Origin: JAUWGC01 sp963753055
Lineage (GTDB): Bacteria; Bacteroidota; Bacteroidia; Bacteroidales; B18-G4
Length of the DNA: 64,000 bases
Direction: 5' to 3'
Assembly: GCA_963753055.1 (NCBI GenBank)
Contig: CAVWAP010000004.1
Coordinates: forward strand, 372,001 to 436,000
The notes beneath the pieces are model-generated. The model saw only the letters and a program-made list of their open reading frames with translations. It was not told where the DNA came from and made no database searches. A program made the translations under genes and the position numbers. Shown one piece after another: positions 36,019 to 45,304 of this stretch. Every line of letters begins with the position of its first letter. Within the stretch, counting starts at the first letter, position 1.

Positions 36019-36597
36019 ATGCCCTTATTTACCCAAGCTACAAAATACTTGTTGTTGCTAGTATCAAGCACATTGCTATCGGGTTCTGCCATTAGCCAGG
36101 TTGTAACAGATTCGTTACAACAGGCAATTCAACAAACAACAGTTTTAGGTGATTCATCAGATTGGATGACATCATCAGATTCACTTGTTGTAGCCCCACA
36201 ATACTTACAAAATATGGTTGATGCTCTATCTGAAGAAATTGATGGGGAAGGTGAGGATGAAATTGGCTTAGAAATTGATGGATTGATAGTAAAGGATACA
36301 CGTACAAAGCATGGTGGGGATTTTTATGATCACTTTTACAGGAATTGGGAGGCTCCTCCTAATGCAAGAAACTTCACAATAACAATCAGAGAATTACCTT
36401 ATCGTCTGAACATGACCATGATCATTGTTCGGATTAATGATAATGAAATATTCAGTTCTGCTTTGCAGCCCCGGAAGGATATTGTCATTTCCCTTGCCGA
36501 CTACGCCCTTACCAGAGCAGAGGAGTTCCTGGTTAATTATGAAGATATAATGAAGCAATTAGGAGGTGAAGATCAAACAGGATCAGGAATTTATTAA
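36019..36597 (+). CDS. csgE: Curli assembly factor CsgE
   Basis: Periplasmic cap and chaperone of the CsgG secretion channel. The CsgE domain runs from about residue 95 to 185: GLIVKDTRTKHGGDFYDHFY, then RNFTITIRELPYR, NDNEIFSSALQPR and a helix EEFLVNYEDIMKQL. It has a signal peptide (cut after AISQ) and about 60 extra residues between signal and domain, so it is longer than E. coli CsgE (129 aa). It is followed by csgF after 21 bases. Confidence 0.9.
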   Translation: MPLFTQATKYLLLLVSSTLLSGSAISQVVTDSLQQAIQQTTVLGDSSDWMTSSDSLVVAPQYLQNMVDALSEEIDGEGEDEIGLEIDGLIVKDTRTKHGGDFYDHFYRNWEAPPNARNFTITIRELPYRLNMTMIIVRINDNEIFSSALQPRKDIVISLADYALTRAEEFLVNYEDIMKQLGGEDQTGSGIY

Positions 36598-36618
36598 TAT
36601 TGAAATAATAAACTTATA

Positions 36619-37041
36619 ATGATGAAAAATTTATTTAGAATATCAGTCTTCATGGGAATAGTTCTCCTGTGTTCGGGCGCATTAAAAGCCCAGGATTTGA
36701 CATTTGAGTTTATCAATCCTGCATTTGGTGGAAATACATTTAATTACCAATGGCTTTTAAGTTCTGCCGATGCACAGAATACTTTTGAAGAACCAGCTGA
36801 TTTATTAGAATTTGAAGCAGATCCCCTTGCGGAATTTACAGAAGACTTGAACCGTCAGATATTAAATCAACTTTCACGTCAGTTAATTTCTGAACAATTT
36901 GGGGAAGGAACCTTACAGGATGGTAATTATTTGATTGGCTCCTATGAAATATCCGTAACGAGTGGATCAACTGGTATAACAGTTACAATAGTTGACCTTG
37001 ATACAGGGGGTCAAACAAGTATTACTGTCCCCTATTTCTAA
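36619..37041 (+). CDS. csgF: Curli assembly factor CsgF
   Basis: Small secreted protein (140 aa) that binds the outer mouth of the CsgG pore and helps to couple the nucleator to the surface. After the signal peptide (cut after LKAQ) comes the family hallmark DLTFEFINPAFGGNTFNYQW, the N-terminal segment that inserts into the CsgG channel, then LLSSADAQNTFEEP. The C-terminal part ends SITVPYF. It lies between csgE and csgG with spacers of 21 and 48 bases. Confidence 0.93.
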   Translation: MMKNLFRISVFMGIVLLCSGALKAQDLTFEFINPAFGGNTFNYQWLLSSADAQNTFEEPADLLEFEADPLAEFTEDLNRQILNQLSRQLISEQFGEGTLQDGNYLIGSYEISVTSGSTGITVTIVDLDTGGQTSITVPYF

Positions 37042-37089
37042 ATCAGTTCATGACCAGAGCCAGACAAAAAAAATGTTAACTTATAATCA

Positions 37090-38496
37090 ATGATGATGTT
37101 ACGAAAATTACTAGTTATAAAGCTCATAGCAGTCGGTATTATTGCAAGCTATGTTTTAACAGGGTGTTCTGGATTTTTCAGCCAGCCATTAAAACCTGAA
37201 AAGGCAAGGCTAGGATATGAAACCCCGGCATATAAAGACTTAACCTCAATGCCGGCTCCGAAAGAACCTTTGGTAGCAGCTGTATATAAGTTTTCCGACC
37301 AAACAGGGCAATATAAACCTTCTCTTGCCAATAGTTGGTCCACCGCTGTAACTCAGGGTGCAACAACTATTTTACTAAGAGCACTGGAAGAATCAAAATG
37401 GTTTGTTGTTATTGAAAGGGAAAACCTGGGTAACCTGCTAAATGAGCGAAAGATAATACGTTCCAGCAGGGCTCAGTACCTTGGCTCCGACGAAGGATCC
37501 TTGCTGCCACCGCTTTTATTTGCAGGAATTATCCTTGAAGGAGGAATTATATCATATGAATCAAACATCAGGACCGGTGGTATTGGTGCCCGGTATTTCG
37601 GAATTGGAGCATCAGGACAATACAGGGAAGATAAGGTAACTGTTTACCTGAGAGCTGTATCAACCAGCAATGGTAAAATATTAAAAACAGTCTATACATC
37701 CAAGTCTATCATTTCACAGGAAATATCAGCTAACTTTTTCAGATACGTAGACTTTAAGCGTTTGCTTGAAGCTGAATTGGGTTATACCTACAATGAACCC
37801 TCAGATATAGCTGTAACTGAAGCTATTGAAAAAGCAGTGGTAAGCCTTGTTTATGAAGGTATCACAGATAATCTATGGGAGTTTGGGAATCCTTCAGATA
37901 CCGGAAATGTTGCCTATAAGGATTACCTGGCTGAGAAAGAATTAAATCCACAATTGGATCAGTTTGGAATGTTCTTAAATGAGGATATCAGAGGACAATT
38001 TGGGCTTGGTGCCAATGTTGGAGCAATTATGTATGAAGGAGATTACAGGGATGGAAATTACAGAGTTGCATATGAGTTGAACCTGGATTGGTATTTTCAT
38101 TCAAAATGGGCCCTCAATTTAAATGTTGGCAGGGGTGAATTAGCTGCTAAACAGTTTTACGAGCAGACAATTAACTATGCTCAATTGAATTTAAAGTACC
38201 TCTTCATGCCGAAGCGTAAATTCTCACCTTTATTGTATGGTGGTGTTGGAGTTGTCAGGGAAGAAAAAGGAGGATATGCCACCAAGGATTGGATACCCAA
38301 TCTTCAGTGTGGTGGAGGACTTGAATATATGGTAACCAAACGCCTTGGTATTGAAGGCAATGCGTTTATTTCATATATGCTGAATGATGAGTTGGATGGC
38401 CTGGATATGGGTAAGTATAATGATTTTTATTGGGGAGGTATGGTAGGTTTGAAATACTATGTTGGCCAACCCCCACTATTGAAAGAATTAAAGTAA
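37090..38496 (+). CDS. csgG: Curli secretion channel CsgG with C-terminal barrel-like extension
   Basis: Outer-membrane lipoprotein that forms the nonameric pore for curlin export. Lipobox LTGC at about 22-25, then the CsgG core to about residue 265: VAAVYKFSDQTGQYKPS, TTILLRALEESKWFVVIER, ILEGGIISYESNIRTGGIGA. From about 290 to 468 there is an extra domain with short alternating strands (FGLGANVGAIMYEGDYRDG, YLFMPKRKFSPLLYGGVGVV, GLEYMVTKRLGIEG) like an OmpA-type barrel. E. coli CsgG has 277 aa and lacks this part. The next gene, 28 bases on, encodes a propeller lipoprotein. Confidence 0.92.
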   Translation: MMMLRKLLVIKLIAVGIIASYVLTGCSGFFSQPLKPEKARLGYETPAYKDLTSMPAPKEPLVAAVYKFSDQTGQYKPSLANSWSTAVTQGATTILLRALEESKWFVVIERENLGNLLNERKIIRSSRAQYLGSDEGSLLPPLLFAGIILEGGIISYESNIRTGGIGARYFGIGASGQYREDKVTVYLRAVSTSNGKILKTVYTSKSIISQEISANFFRYVDFKRLLEAELGYTYNEPSDIAVTEAIEKAVVSLVYEGITDNLWEFGNPSDTGNVAYKDYLAEKELNPQLDQFGMFLNEDIRGQFGLGANVGAIMYEGDYRDGNYRVAYELNLDWYFHSKWALNLNVGRGELAAKQFYEQTINYAQLNLKYLFMPKRKFSPLLYGGVGVVREEKGGYATKDWIPNLQCGGGLEYMVTKRLGIEGNAFISYMLNDELDGLDMGKYNDFYWGGMVGLKYYVGQPPLLKELK

Positions 38497-38524
38497 AGTT
38501 TTCTATTAACACATAAATCACTTA

Positions 38525-40063
38525 ATGATGACACAGAGAAGTAAATTAATTAAGTTTATTCTTTTCACCATTATTGTAATTGGTATAGGTGCTTGTGAGA
38601 AGGATAAGATTGACGTGCAGGAATTTGGAGCAATAACAGGTATTGTACTTGATGCTACTACAAATCTGCCTATCGTTGCTGCGAACATAAGTACTAATCC
38701 GGCAAGTTCATCAATCTTATCAGATGCAGATGGTAAGTTCACCATTAATCAGGTTCCAATTGGAAGTGTTGTTGTTACTGCTCAAAAAGATCAGTATGCA
38801 ACAGGTACATCCAAAGTATCGGTTATGGCAAACCAAACTACTGATGTAGTTATTTTGCAGGCACCTTTGGATCCTTCACAACATGTGGTGAAATTTTCGA
38901 ATCCAAAACCGGCAAACGAATCAGTTGACCAGCCAAGGCTAGACTTAACGCTGGCCTGGCAGGTCGCTGATAATGCGGGTTTTGATAGCTTAAGATTCGA
39001 TGTTATAATATTTGAATCACAGGGATTGGAACAATATACAGTTGCCTCCGGTATTGCAGATACTTTTACTGTTGTAGAAGTCTTGGATTTCTCTAAGACA
39101 TATTACTGGCAGGTAGTGGCAAAAGAAAATGATTTAGAATTAAGCAGAAGTACAGTTTGGACTTTTGGAACACTACCATTTCCAGATGTTCCCTTCTACT
39201 ATGCTCAAAAAGTGAATGGTGCTTACGAAATTTTTAATTCTGATTCAACCTTTTCTGATACGACTGCTCCGATAATTCAGCTTACAAATTTTACAGGTGC
39301 CCGCACATGGAATCCGCAGTTGAACCCCGACAGGGATTTAATTGCATTTACATCCGACCACGAGGGCCCAATGCATATATATCATATGAAAAGGGATGGT
39401 TCAGATTTGAAGAAAGTAACTACTCTTCCTAACGTTAGTTATAATAACAAGGGTCTTGGCTATTGCTGGGCTCCTGATGGTGAGTCTATCCTCTATTGCT
39501 ATTATGATAAATTATATAAGATCACTAAAAATGGATCATGGACAACTGAAATTTCAGTAGCCCCTGCAGAAATGAACTACCGTAATTGTAACTGGAATGG
39601 ACATACAAATAAGATCATTGTCCAGGCTACAAAGCAAATGGTTTATGAATCAGAGTTTTACGTCATGAGTGCAGATGGTTCTAACTTCCAGCTATTCCTG
39701 GAGGACTGGCCGGGAAGAATGGATGATCCTTCTTTTTCTATTGATGGATCATCAGTGCTGTTTTCATGGGATGCAGATGGATATAATTCAGCTGATGGAA
39801 GAATGCTTAATTCAAGAATTTATACCATATCTACTGACCCTATCCATGCTGATACCCTGGATATGTCAGAAGGAAAAGCTGATGGTACAAATGATATGAA
39901 TCCAAGATTTTCACCTGATGGTGCCTGGGTAGTATTTGCAAATCAAAGTAATACTGGATTAGGGCCTACTGTTGCCTGGGTAATGGATTTTGAGGGTGGT
40001 TCTCGTCAACCAATTATTGATAATGCTGAGACTCCTTTCTGGGGGGCAACAGATAATAAATAA
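38525..40063 (+). CDS. Lipoprotein with carboxypeptidase-regulatory-like and WD40-like propeller domains
   Basis: A 512-aa lipoprotein with lipobox IGAC near residue 24. Order: a carboxypeptidase-regulatory-like beta-sandwich (about 38-115, GAITGIVLDATTNLPIVAAN), a fibronectin-like region (about 120-225), then a TolB/PD40-type propeller with blades marked NPQLNPDRDLIAFTSD, CWAPDGESILYCYY, DPSFSIDGSSVLFSW and NPRFSPDGAWVVFANQ. The role is unknown; as the last gene of the csgEFG group it may sit next to the channel and bind curlin or surface glycan. It is followed by a terminator. Confidence 0.85.
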   Translation: MMTQRSKLIKFILFTIIVIGIGACEKDKIDVQEFGAITGIVLDATTNLPIVAANISTNPASSSILSDADGKFTINQVPIGSVVVTAQKDQYATGTSKVSVMANQTTDVVILQAPLDPSQHVVKFSNPKPANESVDQPRLDLTLAWQVADNAGFDSLRFDVIIFESQGLEQYTVASGIADTFTVVEVLDFSKTYYWQVVAKENDLELSRSTVWTFGTLPFPDVPFYYAQKVNGAYEIFNSDSTFSDTTAPIIQLTNFTGARTWNPQLNPDRDLIAFTSDHEGPMHIYHMKRDGSDLKKVTTLPNVSYNNKGLGYCWAPDGESILYCYYDKLYKITKNGSWTTEISVAPAEMNYRNCNWNGHTNKIIVQATKQMVYESEFYVMSADGSNFQLFLEDWPGRMDDPSFSIDGSSVLFSWDADGYNSADGRMLNSRIYTISTDPIHADTLDMSEGKADGTNDMNPRFSPDGAWVVFANQSNTGLGPTVAWVMDFEGGSRQPIIDNAETPFWGATDNK

Positions 40064-40105
40064 TACCATAATTTAAAAATGGTAACATTCAATAAATGAT
40101 ATAAC

Positions 40106-40141
40106 GCCAGGGTCCTGTATATGCCGGACCTTGGCTTTTTT
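40106..40141 (+). terminator. Rho-independent terminator at the end of the csg group
   Basis: Stem GCCAGGGTCC/GGACCTTGGC (one G-T pair) with a 10-base loop, then seven T. It closes the csgE-csgF-csgG-lipoprotein unit. Confidence 0.85.
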
Positions 40142-40163
40142 TATTGAACCTTATGTATAGACT

Positions 40164-40532
40164 ATGATCCAAAAGTTTGATGTTTTGCTGGTAGATGACG
40201 ACCGGCTTATCCGTTATGTAACCGGGGCGTATTTTAAACGTATAGGTTACCGTCTCGACATGGCTGAGAATGGAATGGCAGCCATCGACATGTTTAAGGA
40301 GAAAAGTTATGACCTTATCCTGATGGACGTAAGAATGCCTGTTATGAACGGGCTGGACGCTACAAAAGCTATCAGGGAACTGGAGTCTGAGAAAGAGAAT
40401 GGCAAAAGGGCCAGAATCGTTGCCATTACAGCCAGCTCAGCCAGGGAGGAGTGCCTGGAGAGTGGCATGAACGACTTTTTTCAAAAACCTATTCTGATGG
40501 ATCATATCCAGCAGATACTTAATGAAATGTGA
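40164..40532 (+). CDS. Stand-alone receiver-domain response regulator
   Basis: A 122-aa CheY-like protein: DDD at 11-13, phospho-acceptor D55 (LILMDVRMPVMNG), Thr in AITAS and Lys in QKPI. The RMPxMNG form and the length match receivers found at the C-terminus of hybrid kinases, so it may be an independent copy of such a domain. It has no output domain. It lies just after the csg terminator; a link with the 22.8-25.7 kb signalling genes is only suggested by position. Confidence 0.88.
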   Translation: MIQKFDVLLVDDDRLIRYVTGAYFKRIGYRLDMAENGMAAIDMFKEKSYDLILMDVRMPVMNGLDATKAIRELESEKENGKRARIVAITASSAREECLESGMNDFFQKPILMDHIQQILNEM

Positions 40533-40931
40533 CCAGATTTGCATATGAATAATTAATGTTATATATTTGCAGGTAAAAGTACGTACACAGCTTTTTATAA
40601 CTTATTAGCCAATTTAAACTCAATCGTGTGCTTTTGCTTTTTAACAGAGAATCTTATAGCTTGAAGGGATTTCCCGGAAGTACGATTAAACAATATAGGA
40701 TACAAAGTGTTATTGTATTGTTAATATTACATTAACGGTATAATAAAGTATTATATATATATTCGAAAAGTTAAATTTAATATACAAATAATCAACAGGT
40801 AATAACACTTAATATTGTTACTTATTCTGTTGAAAAGTAAATATTCTTAATATATATTGAATCTACATTATCGCATATCTTTGCATGCATAAACTAGATA
40901 AAACCAAACTTACATATAAACATATTGGGAT
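40533..40931. other. 399-bp AT-rich intergenic region with promoter-like boxes
   Basis: No coding sequence seen. It contains TATATTTG (40560-40567) overlapping an operator-like GGTAAAAGTACG (40572-40583), and a good -7 box TATCTTTG (40876-40883) 49 bases before the ATG of the T9SS gene. The nearest TTG (40857-40859) is 16 bases away, which is short for a -33 element. Confidence 0.5.
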
Positions 40932-43900
40932 ATGAAAAAGATATTCTTTATCATACTGGCCATAGGTTTCTTTATAGGCAACCAGCTTAATGCTCAATCG
41001 GTTACATACACCTTTACAGCTGTTGGCGGTGCGTCGAACTGGGGAGGCAATACGTACTATGACTTTGGTAATGTCCCTATAGGATCTACCTCAACAGAAT
41101 CTTATTTTACTGTAAGTGGTACCGGCTTTGTTCCGACAGCCGGGCCCCCAATGGTGGTTAATGCTCCGGCAGATATTAAGCTTTCCCTGACAAGTGGAGG
41201 ACCATATACAAGCCAGGTTACTATACCAATTGCCGGTGGCTTTTTTAACAATACTAAAATTTATGTTGTTTGTGAGCCTACTGTTTTAGGATTTGTTGGT
41301 GGTTTTATAGAATTCAGAAGAGACATAAGTTCTTTTGTCGATATTACAGCATATCCTTATGGTACCGGAACAACTGCTTTGGTTCCGGTTATGGACATCA
41401 CCGGCCTTAACGGCAACCCTGTTCCAAATGGCTCAACTCAACCAAATGGACAGAATGGTACATGGTTTGGAACAACAACTTCAGGCGGTTCATTAACAAG
41501 GACCTTTACAATTAATAATACAGGGATTGTCAACCTGAACCTCACTGGTAGTGGTGGAATATATGTTGACATCATTGGCAGGGATCCGGATAAATTTCCA
41601 GTAACACAACAACCTTCCACACCTGTTACACCAAGTGGCAGCACAACATTTACCATTCAGTTTGGCCCTGAAAGCATTGCCGAAACCTATGAGGCGACGG
41701 TAAGTATCAGTAACGATGATCCTGATGACAATCCTTATACCTTTGTTATCGGAGCAAGGGTTCAGGCTGCATTGCCAACACTGACTGGCCCTACGCCAGC
41801 AGATGAAATCACAGAAAACACTGCAGAAAGCGGCGGTAATGTTACCAGTGATGGTGGAGCTACTGTTACGGATAGAAATGTATGTTATACGCTTACATCT
41901 AATGGCTGGGATCCAACAACAGCTGATTTTAAGTCTAATGATGGAGGAAGTGGTGTTGGAACCTATACCGCTACCATGATTTCAGGATTGCAACCTGAGA
42001 CACAATACGATTATCGTGCATATGCCACTAATGAAATTGGAACAGTATACTCGCCGGCATCAAATGCTCCAAGTTTTTGGACATTATCTCTTTCTCCATT
42101 AGCCCATCCAAGCGTTTTCACTGCCCAGGCATTTTCAGGAACTCAAATAAATCTTACATTTTCATCTCCAAGTTCAATAACCTATTGTGATGGTTACCTT
42201 ATCCTCATGAAGCAGGGTAGTTACCCTGATGCAACATTGGTACAAGATGGAACAGCATATTCAGCAGTGACACTTTTGGGCAACGGCACTTATGTACAGG
42301 AAAAGATTACAAATATTGCTGCAACAACAGCCCCAATAACCGGACTATCGCCTGGATTAACTTATTATTTTGCAATCATTCCATATAATTGGAATGGCTA
42401 CAAATGATCCGACCCATAATTATCTAAAATTAAACCCCGCAACTGATTTTGCAACTACTAGTGCAGCCACATCCACTTGGAATGGAAATGGCAGCTGGAA
42501 TACACCGGCCAACTGGAGCAATGGATTACCAGGTGCAAGTACGCATGCAATCATAGCCTCATCCAGCCCGGGAAGCCCATGTTTAGTTGATTTTAACACT
42601 CAATGTAACAATCTCACTATCCAGCAGGGAGCGTATCTTACAATAGATCTAGGCAGAACATTAACAGTCAATGGGAACCTTGTTATTGAATCAAATGCTA
42701 CAGGATCCGGATCATTAATTGCTGGAGGTACTGCTGGAAATATTAGTATTGCAGGAACAAATTCAATTAATCAATATCTATTGGGAGCAAAACAATATCA
42801 TGTTTCACCACCTTGTGATGGAGATACATTCGGTGTTTTACAAGCCTATCCAACCTCTGATAATGATTTCTTCAGATGGCAAGAACCAAATAGTAAATGG
42901 ATAGAATTAAATACTCCCCCTGGTGGTTCTGGTTCTTCTTATGATCCTCCGGGAAATGATTTACGAGAAGGTTTTGGATATCATGTTCTATATAATCTTG
43001 CCTCAGGAACTCCCGTAACAAAAACATACAGTGGAACATTGATTAGTACTGATGTTTCACCTTCCCCAGTGACATATTCATCTGCAACAGCAAATCCTGA
43101 CTGGGTGGGTGCAAACCTTGTGGGTAACCCATATCCTTGTGCCATTGATTGGGACCTCGGGAATTGGGGAAAGACTAATATTTATGAATCTATCTATGTA
43201 TGGAATGGGGTACAGTACCTTAGTTACAACGGTACCACTGGAATTGGTAATCTTGCAGGAGGTGTTATTCCACCTATGCAAGGCTTTTATATATGGGTTA
43301 ATTCTGGTTCCCCTCACAATTTCCGAATTCCAACTGATGCCAGGATACATAGCTCACAAGCAACTTATAAGAATAACAATTCTGATCTTCTCAAGCTTAC
43401 ATTAGAAGGAAATGAACTTAAAGATGAGACTTTTATTAACTTTTGTGATGATGCCACTGAAGGATTTGATGAAAGTTTGGATGCATTTAAATTGCCTGGT
43501 AATCGATTACCTCCTACACCCAGGATGGAAGAGACACCACAATTGTATTCTATTGTGCCGGGAGAATTGCTATCAATTAATATTTTGCCTCCCAGCGAAG
43601 ATCATGTTATTGTACAATTAGGACTCGAGCCAAGGGTGGAAGCAACCTTCACTATTACTGCAAGTGAATTGGAGAGCTTCGACAGCAAGATAAAGATCTA
43701 CCTGGAAGATCAGAAAGAAAAAGTATTGATCAACCTGAGAGAACAGGAAACATATGAATTTGAGGCTTCATTATCTGATCCAATTGAAAGGTTCCTGGTT
43801 CATTTCTCTCAGACAGAAGTAACACTTACCCAGCATAATTTCAATGAAGTTGATATCTGGTCAAATAATAAGACGATTTTTATCGACAACACAGATAACT

Positions 43901-44064
43901 ATCAGGGTGAAGTTGTTATTTATAATGTGATGGGACAAAAGGTCTATCACGGAACTTTGGAAGGAAGTGTGAATCCGATTGGTATGACCAGCCAGTCGGG
44001 ATATTATATAGTCAGGGTGATCACCGATCAGAACCTGCAGACAGTAAAAGTATTTATTAAATAG
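40932..44064 (+). CDS. Large T9SS-secreted surface protein, interrupted by one frameshift
   Basis: Two overlapping frames make one protein of about 1043 aa. The first part (40932-42407) has a signal peptide ending LNAQ, an SPD-2/HYDIN-like domain (about 140-280) and two fibronectin-like domains. It stops at NWNGYK, while the +1 frame continues naturally as TNDPTHNYLKLNPATD. The total is one base over a multiple of three, so a single extra base near 42398-42405 explains the break. The second part has the WNGNGSWNTPANWSN module and ends with a type A T9SS sorting domain (VVIYNVMGQKVYHG, SGYYIVRVIT, VFIK). Without the second part the product would lack its secretion signal. Function is unknown. 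Confidence 0.8.
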
Positions 44065-44107
44065 TACAGATTTTTTCAGTAATAGAATAGATCGTAAACC
44101 TGGAATT

Positions 44108-44344
44108 ATGAAAAAATTGTCTAAGTTTTTAATTGTATTGGCTTTCCTGGTGATGCCTTTTTTTAGTACACAGGTCATGGCCGGTGGTGTCCCACCACCT
44201 CCACCGGATCCCGGTAGTGAAGGTGACCAAGATCCACCTGGTGGCGGAGCCCCAATAGGTGGTGGATTGCTTGTGTTGATATCACTGAGCGCAGGCTATG
44301 GCTTGAAGAAGCTCTACGATGCCCGTAGAAAACTTGAAGAATAG
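44108..44344 (+). CDS. Small secreted protein with PID-CTERM-like C-terminal sorting signal
   Basis: A 78-aa protein in three parts: signal peptide (about 1-25, cut after VMA), a short Pro/Gly/Asp-rich linker (GGVPPPPPDPGSEGDQDPPG) and a C-terminal tail with APIGGG, one hydrophobic helix and a basic end (KKLYDARRK). This matches the PID-CTERM pattern of Bacteroidota, where PIDGG-helix-basic tails are thought to be recognised by a sorting enzyme; here the D is G. Almost nothing but linker would remain after processing. Such genes often sit next to T9SS cargo genes, as here (43 bases after). Confidence 0.7.
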   Translation: MKKLSKFLIVLAFLVMPFFSTQVMAGGVPPPPPDPGSEGDQDPPGGGAPIGGGLLVLISLSAGYGLKKLYDARRKLEE

Positions 44345-44367
44345 GAAATAACGTTATTTATATATAC

Positions 44368-44430
44368 AAAAGTTCCCCCATGGACAAGAAGGTACTTTAT
44401 CGGTATCTCTGGCTGTGGGGGAACTTTTTT
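44368..44430 (+). terminator. Terminator-like hairpin with long loop
   Basis: Perfect 13-bp arms AAAAGTTCCCCCA (44368-44380) and TGGGGGAACTTTT (44416-44428), followed by more T. The 35-base loop is longer than usual for a simple terminator. Confidence 0.65.
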
Positions 44431-44480
44431 CATGTACACATGGACGATTTTGCATGTACGATTTTCCAAGGATAATAAAT

Positions 44481-44520
44481 GGAACATGGAACATTGAACA
44501 TGTGAACATGCGAACATGAA
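44481..44520. repeat. Imperfect tandem repeat of GGAACAT-like words
   Basis: Five units of 7-8 bp around the core GAACAT (GGAACAT, GGAACAT, TGAACAT, GTGAACAT, GCGAACAT). It lies between two convergent genes. Confidence 0.75.
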
Positions 44521-44537
44521 TCTAAGGCCGATCTCCT

Positions 44538-45278
44538 TCATAATCCTTCAATGAACAAAGGATGCTCTGAGTGCTTGCTGGCAGCACCAAAGGGATAGCC
44601 GTCAGGCAGGTCGTAGATCAGGAAATAATCAAACTCTCCTTCTCCGGTATAAAATTCATCGAACATACTGATCCCGGCATAACCGGATGCATGGGTGTTG
44701 TCAGTATAGGTTCCCTGTACAACTCCATTGAAAATAACCTGTATCTTACCTCCGGATACTGCAACACGAATCACATTCCAGGCTCCCAGGCCGGGATTTA
44801 ATGCATCAGAATAACCATCCGCTATCTTTGAAAAACCACCAAGGCTAAGATTGCCAAGATTCCAATATTGGTTGGTGCCAATGATAAGTTTATAAGAATT
44901 AACCCAATTGCCTAAAGCTGATAAATCTGTAGGATCACCATTCATAATCACACCAACATTGTAAATATCACCGGATACTTTCCTTAACCTGACTTCAATA
45001 ATATAATCCGTCAGCACCGAATCAAAGGCACAGGTCATAGCATATAGTGAATCGTTGTGTGTGACATTATATACATTATTGTCTACTGTCCAGTTTCCCT
45101 TTACAGGATTCCATCCCAGGGCTGTATCACCCGAGAAATCAATATAATATACTGTATCGGTGGAAGTTGGAGGAGGTGGGGGATCTTCTTCGTCCTTTTT
45201 GCAGGCAAAAGCAAAAATGACCAATATTATAATCGTAAAGATTTTTAAGCTGAAAGAGGTGTTGTTTGATCTGTACAT
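44538..45278 (-). CDS. Lipoprotein with lectin/glucanase-like (LamG-type) domain
   Basis: A 246-aa lipoprotein with lipobox FAFAC near residue 25, an acidic-proline linker (KKDEEDPPPPP), then a domain of about 190 residues with the pattern of concanavalin-A-like sandwiches: YYIDFSGDTALGWNPVKGNW, IIEVRLRKVSGD, WNVIRVAVSGGKIQVIFNG and GYAGISMFDEF. Such domains bind or cleave polysaccharide. No catalytic glutamate motif of family 16 hydrolases (ExDxxE) is seen, so binding is likelier. Single gene on the minus strand, 26 bases downstream of lepA. Confidence 0.72.
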   Translation of the reverse strand: MYRSNNTSFSLKIFTIIILVIFAFACKKDEEDPPPPPTSTDTVYYIDFSGDTALGWNPVKGNWTVDNNVYNVTHNDSLYAMTCAFDSVLTDYIIEVRLRKVSGDIYNVGVIMNGDPTDLSALGNWVNSYKLIIGTNQYWNLGNLSLGGFSKIADGYSDALNPGLGAWNVIRVAVSGGKIQVIFNGVVQGTYTDNTHASGYAGISMFDEFYTGEGEFDYFLIYDLPDGYPFGAASKHSEHPLFIEGL

Positions 45279-45304
45279 ATGATATTTTTTATGGTATTAA
45301 TATA

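Noticed and set aside
42370..42410. Programmed ribosomal frameshift in the T9SS gene
   Set aside because: No slippery heptamer and no strong downstream hairpin are visible at the junction; an indel is simpler.
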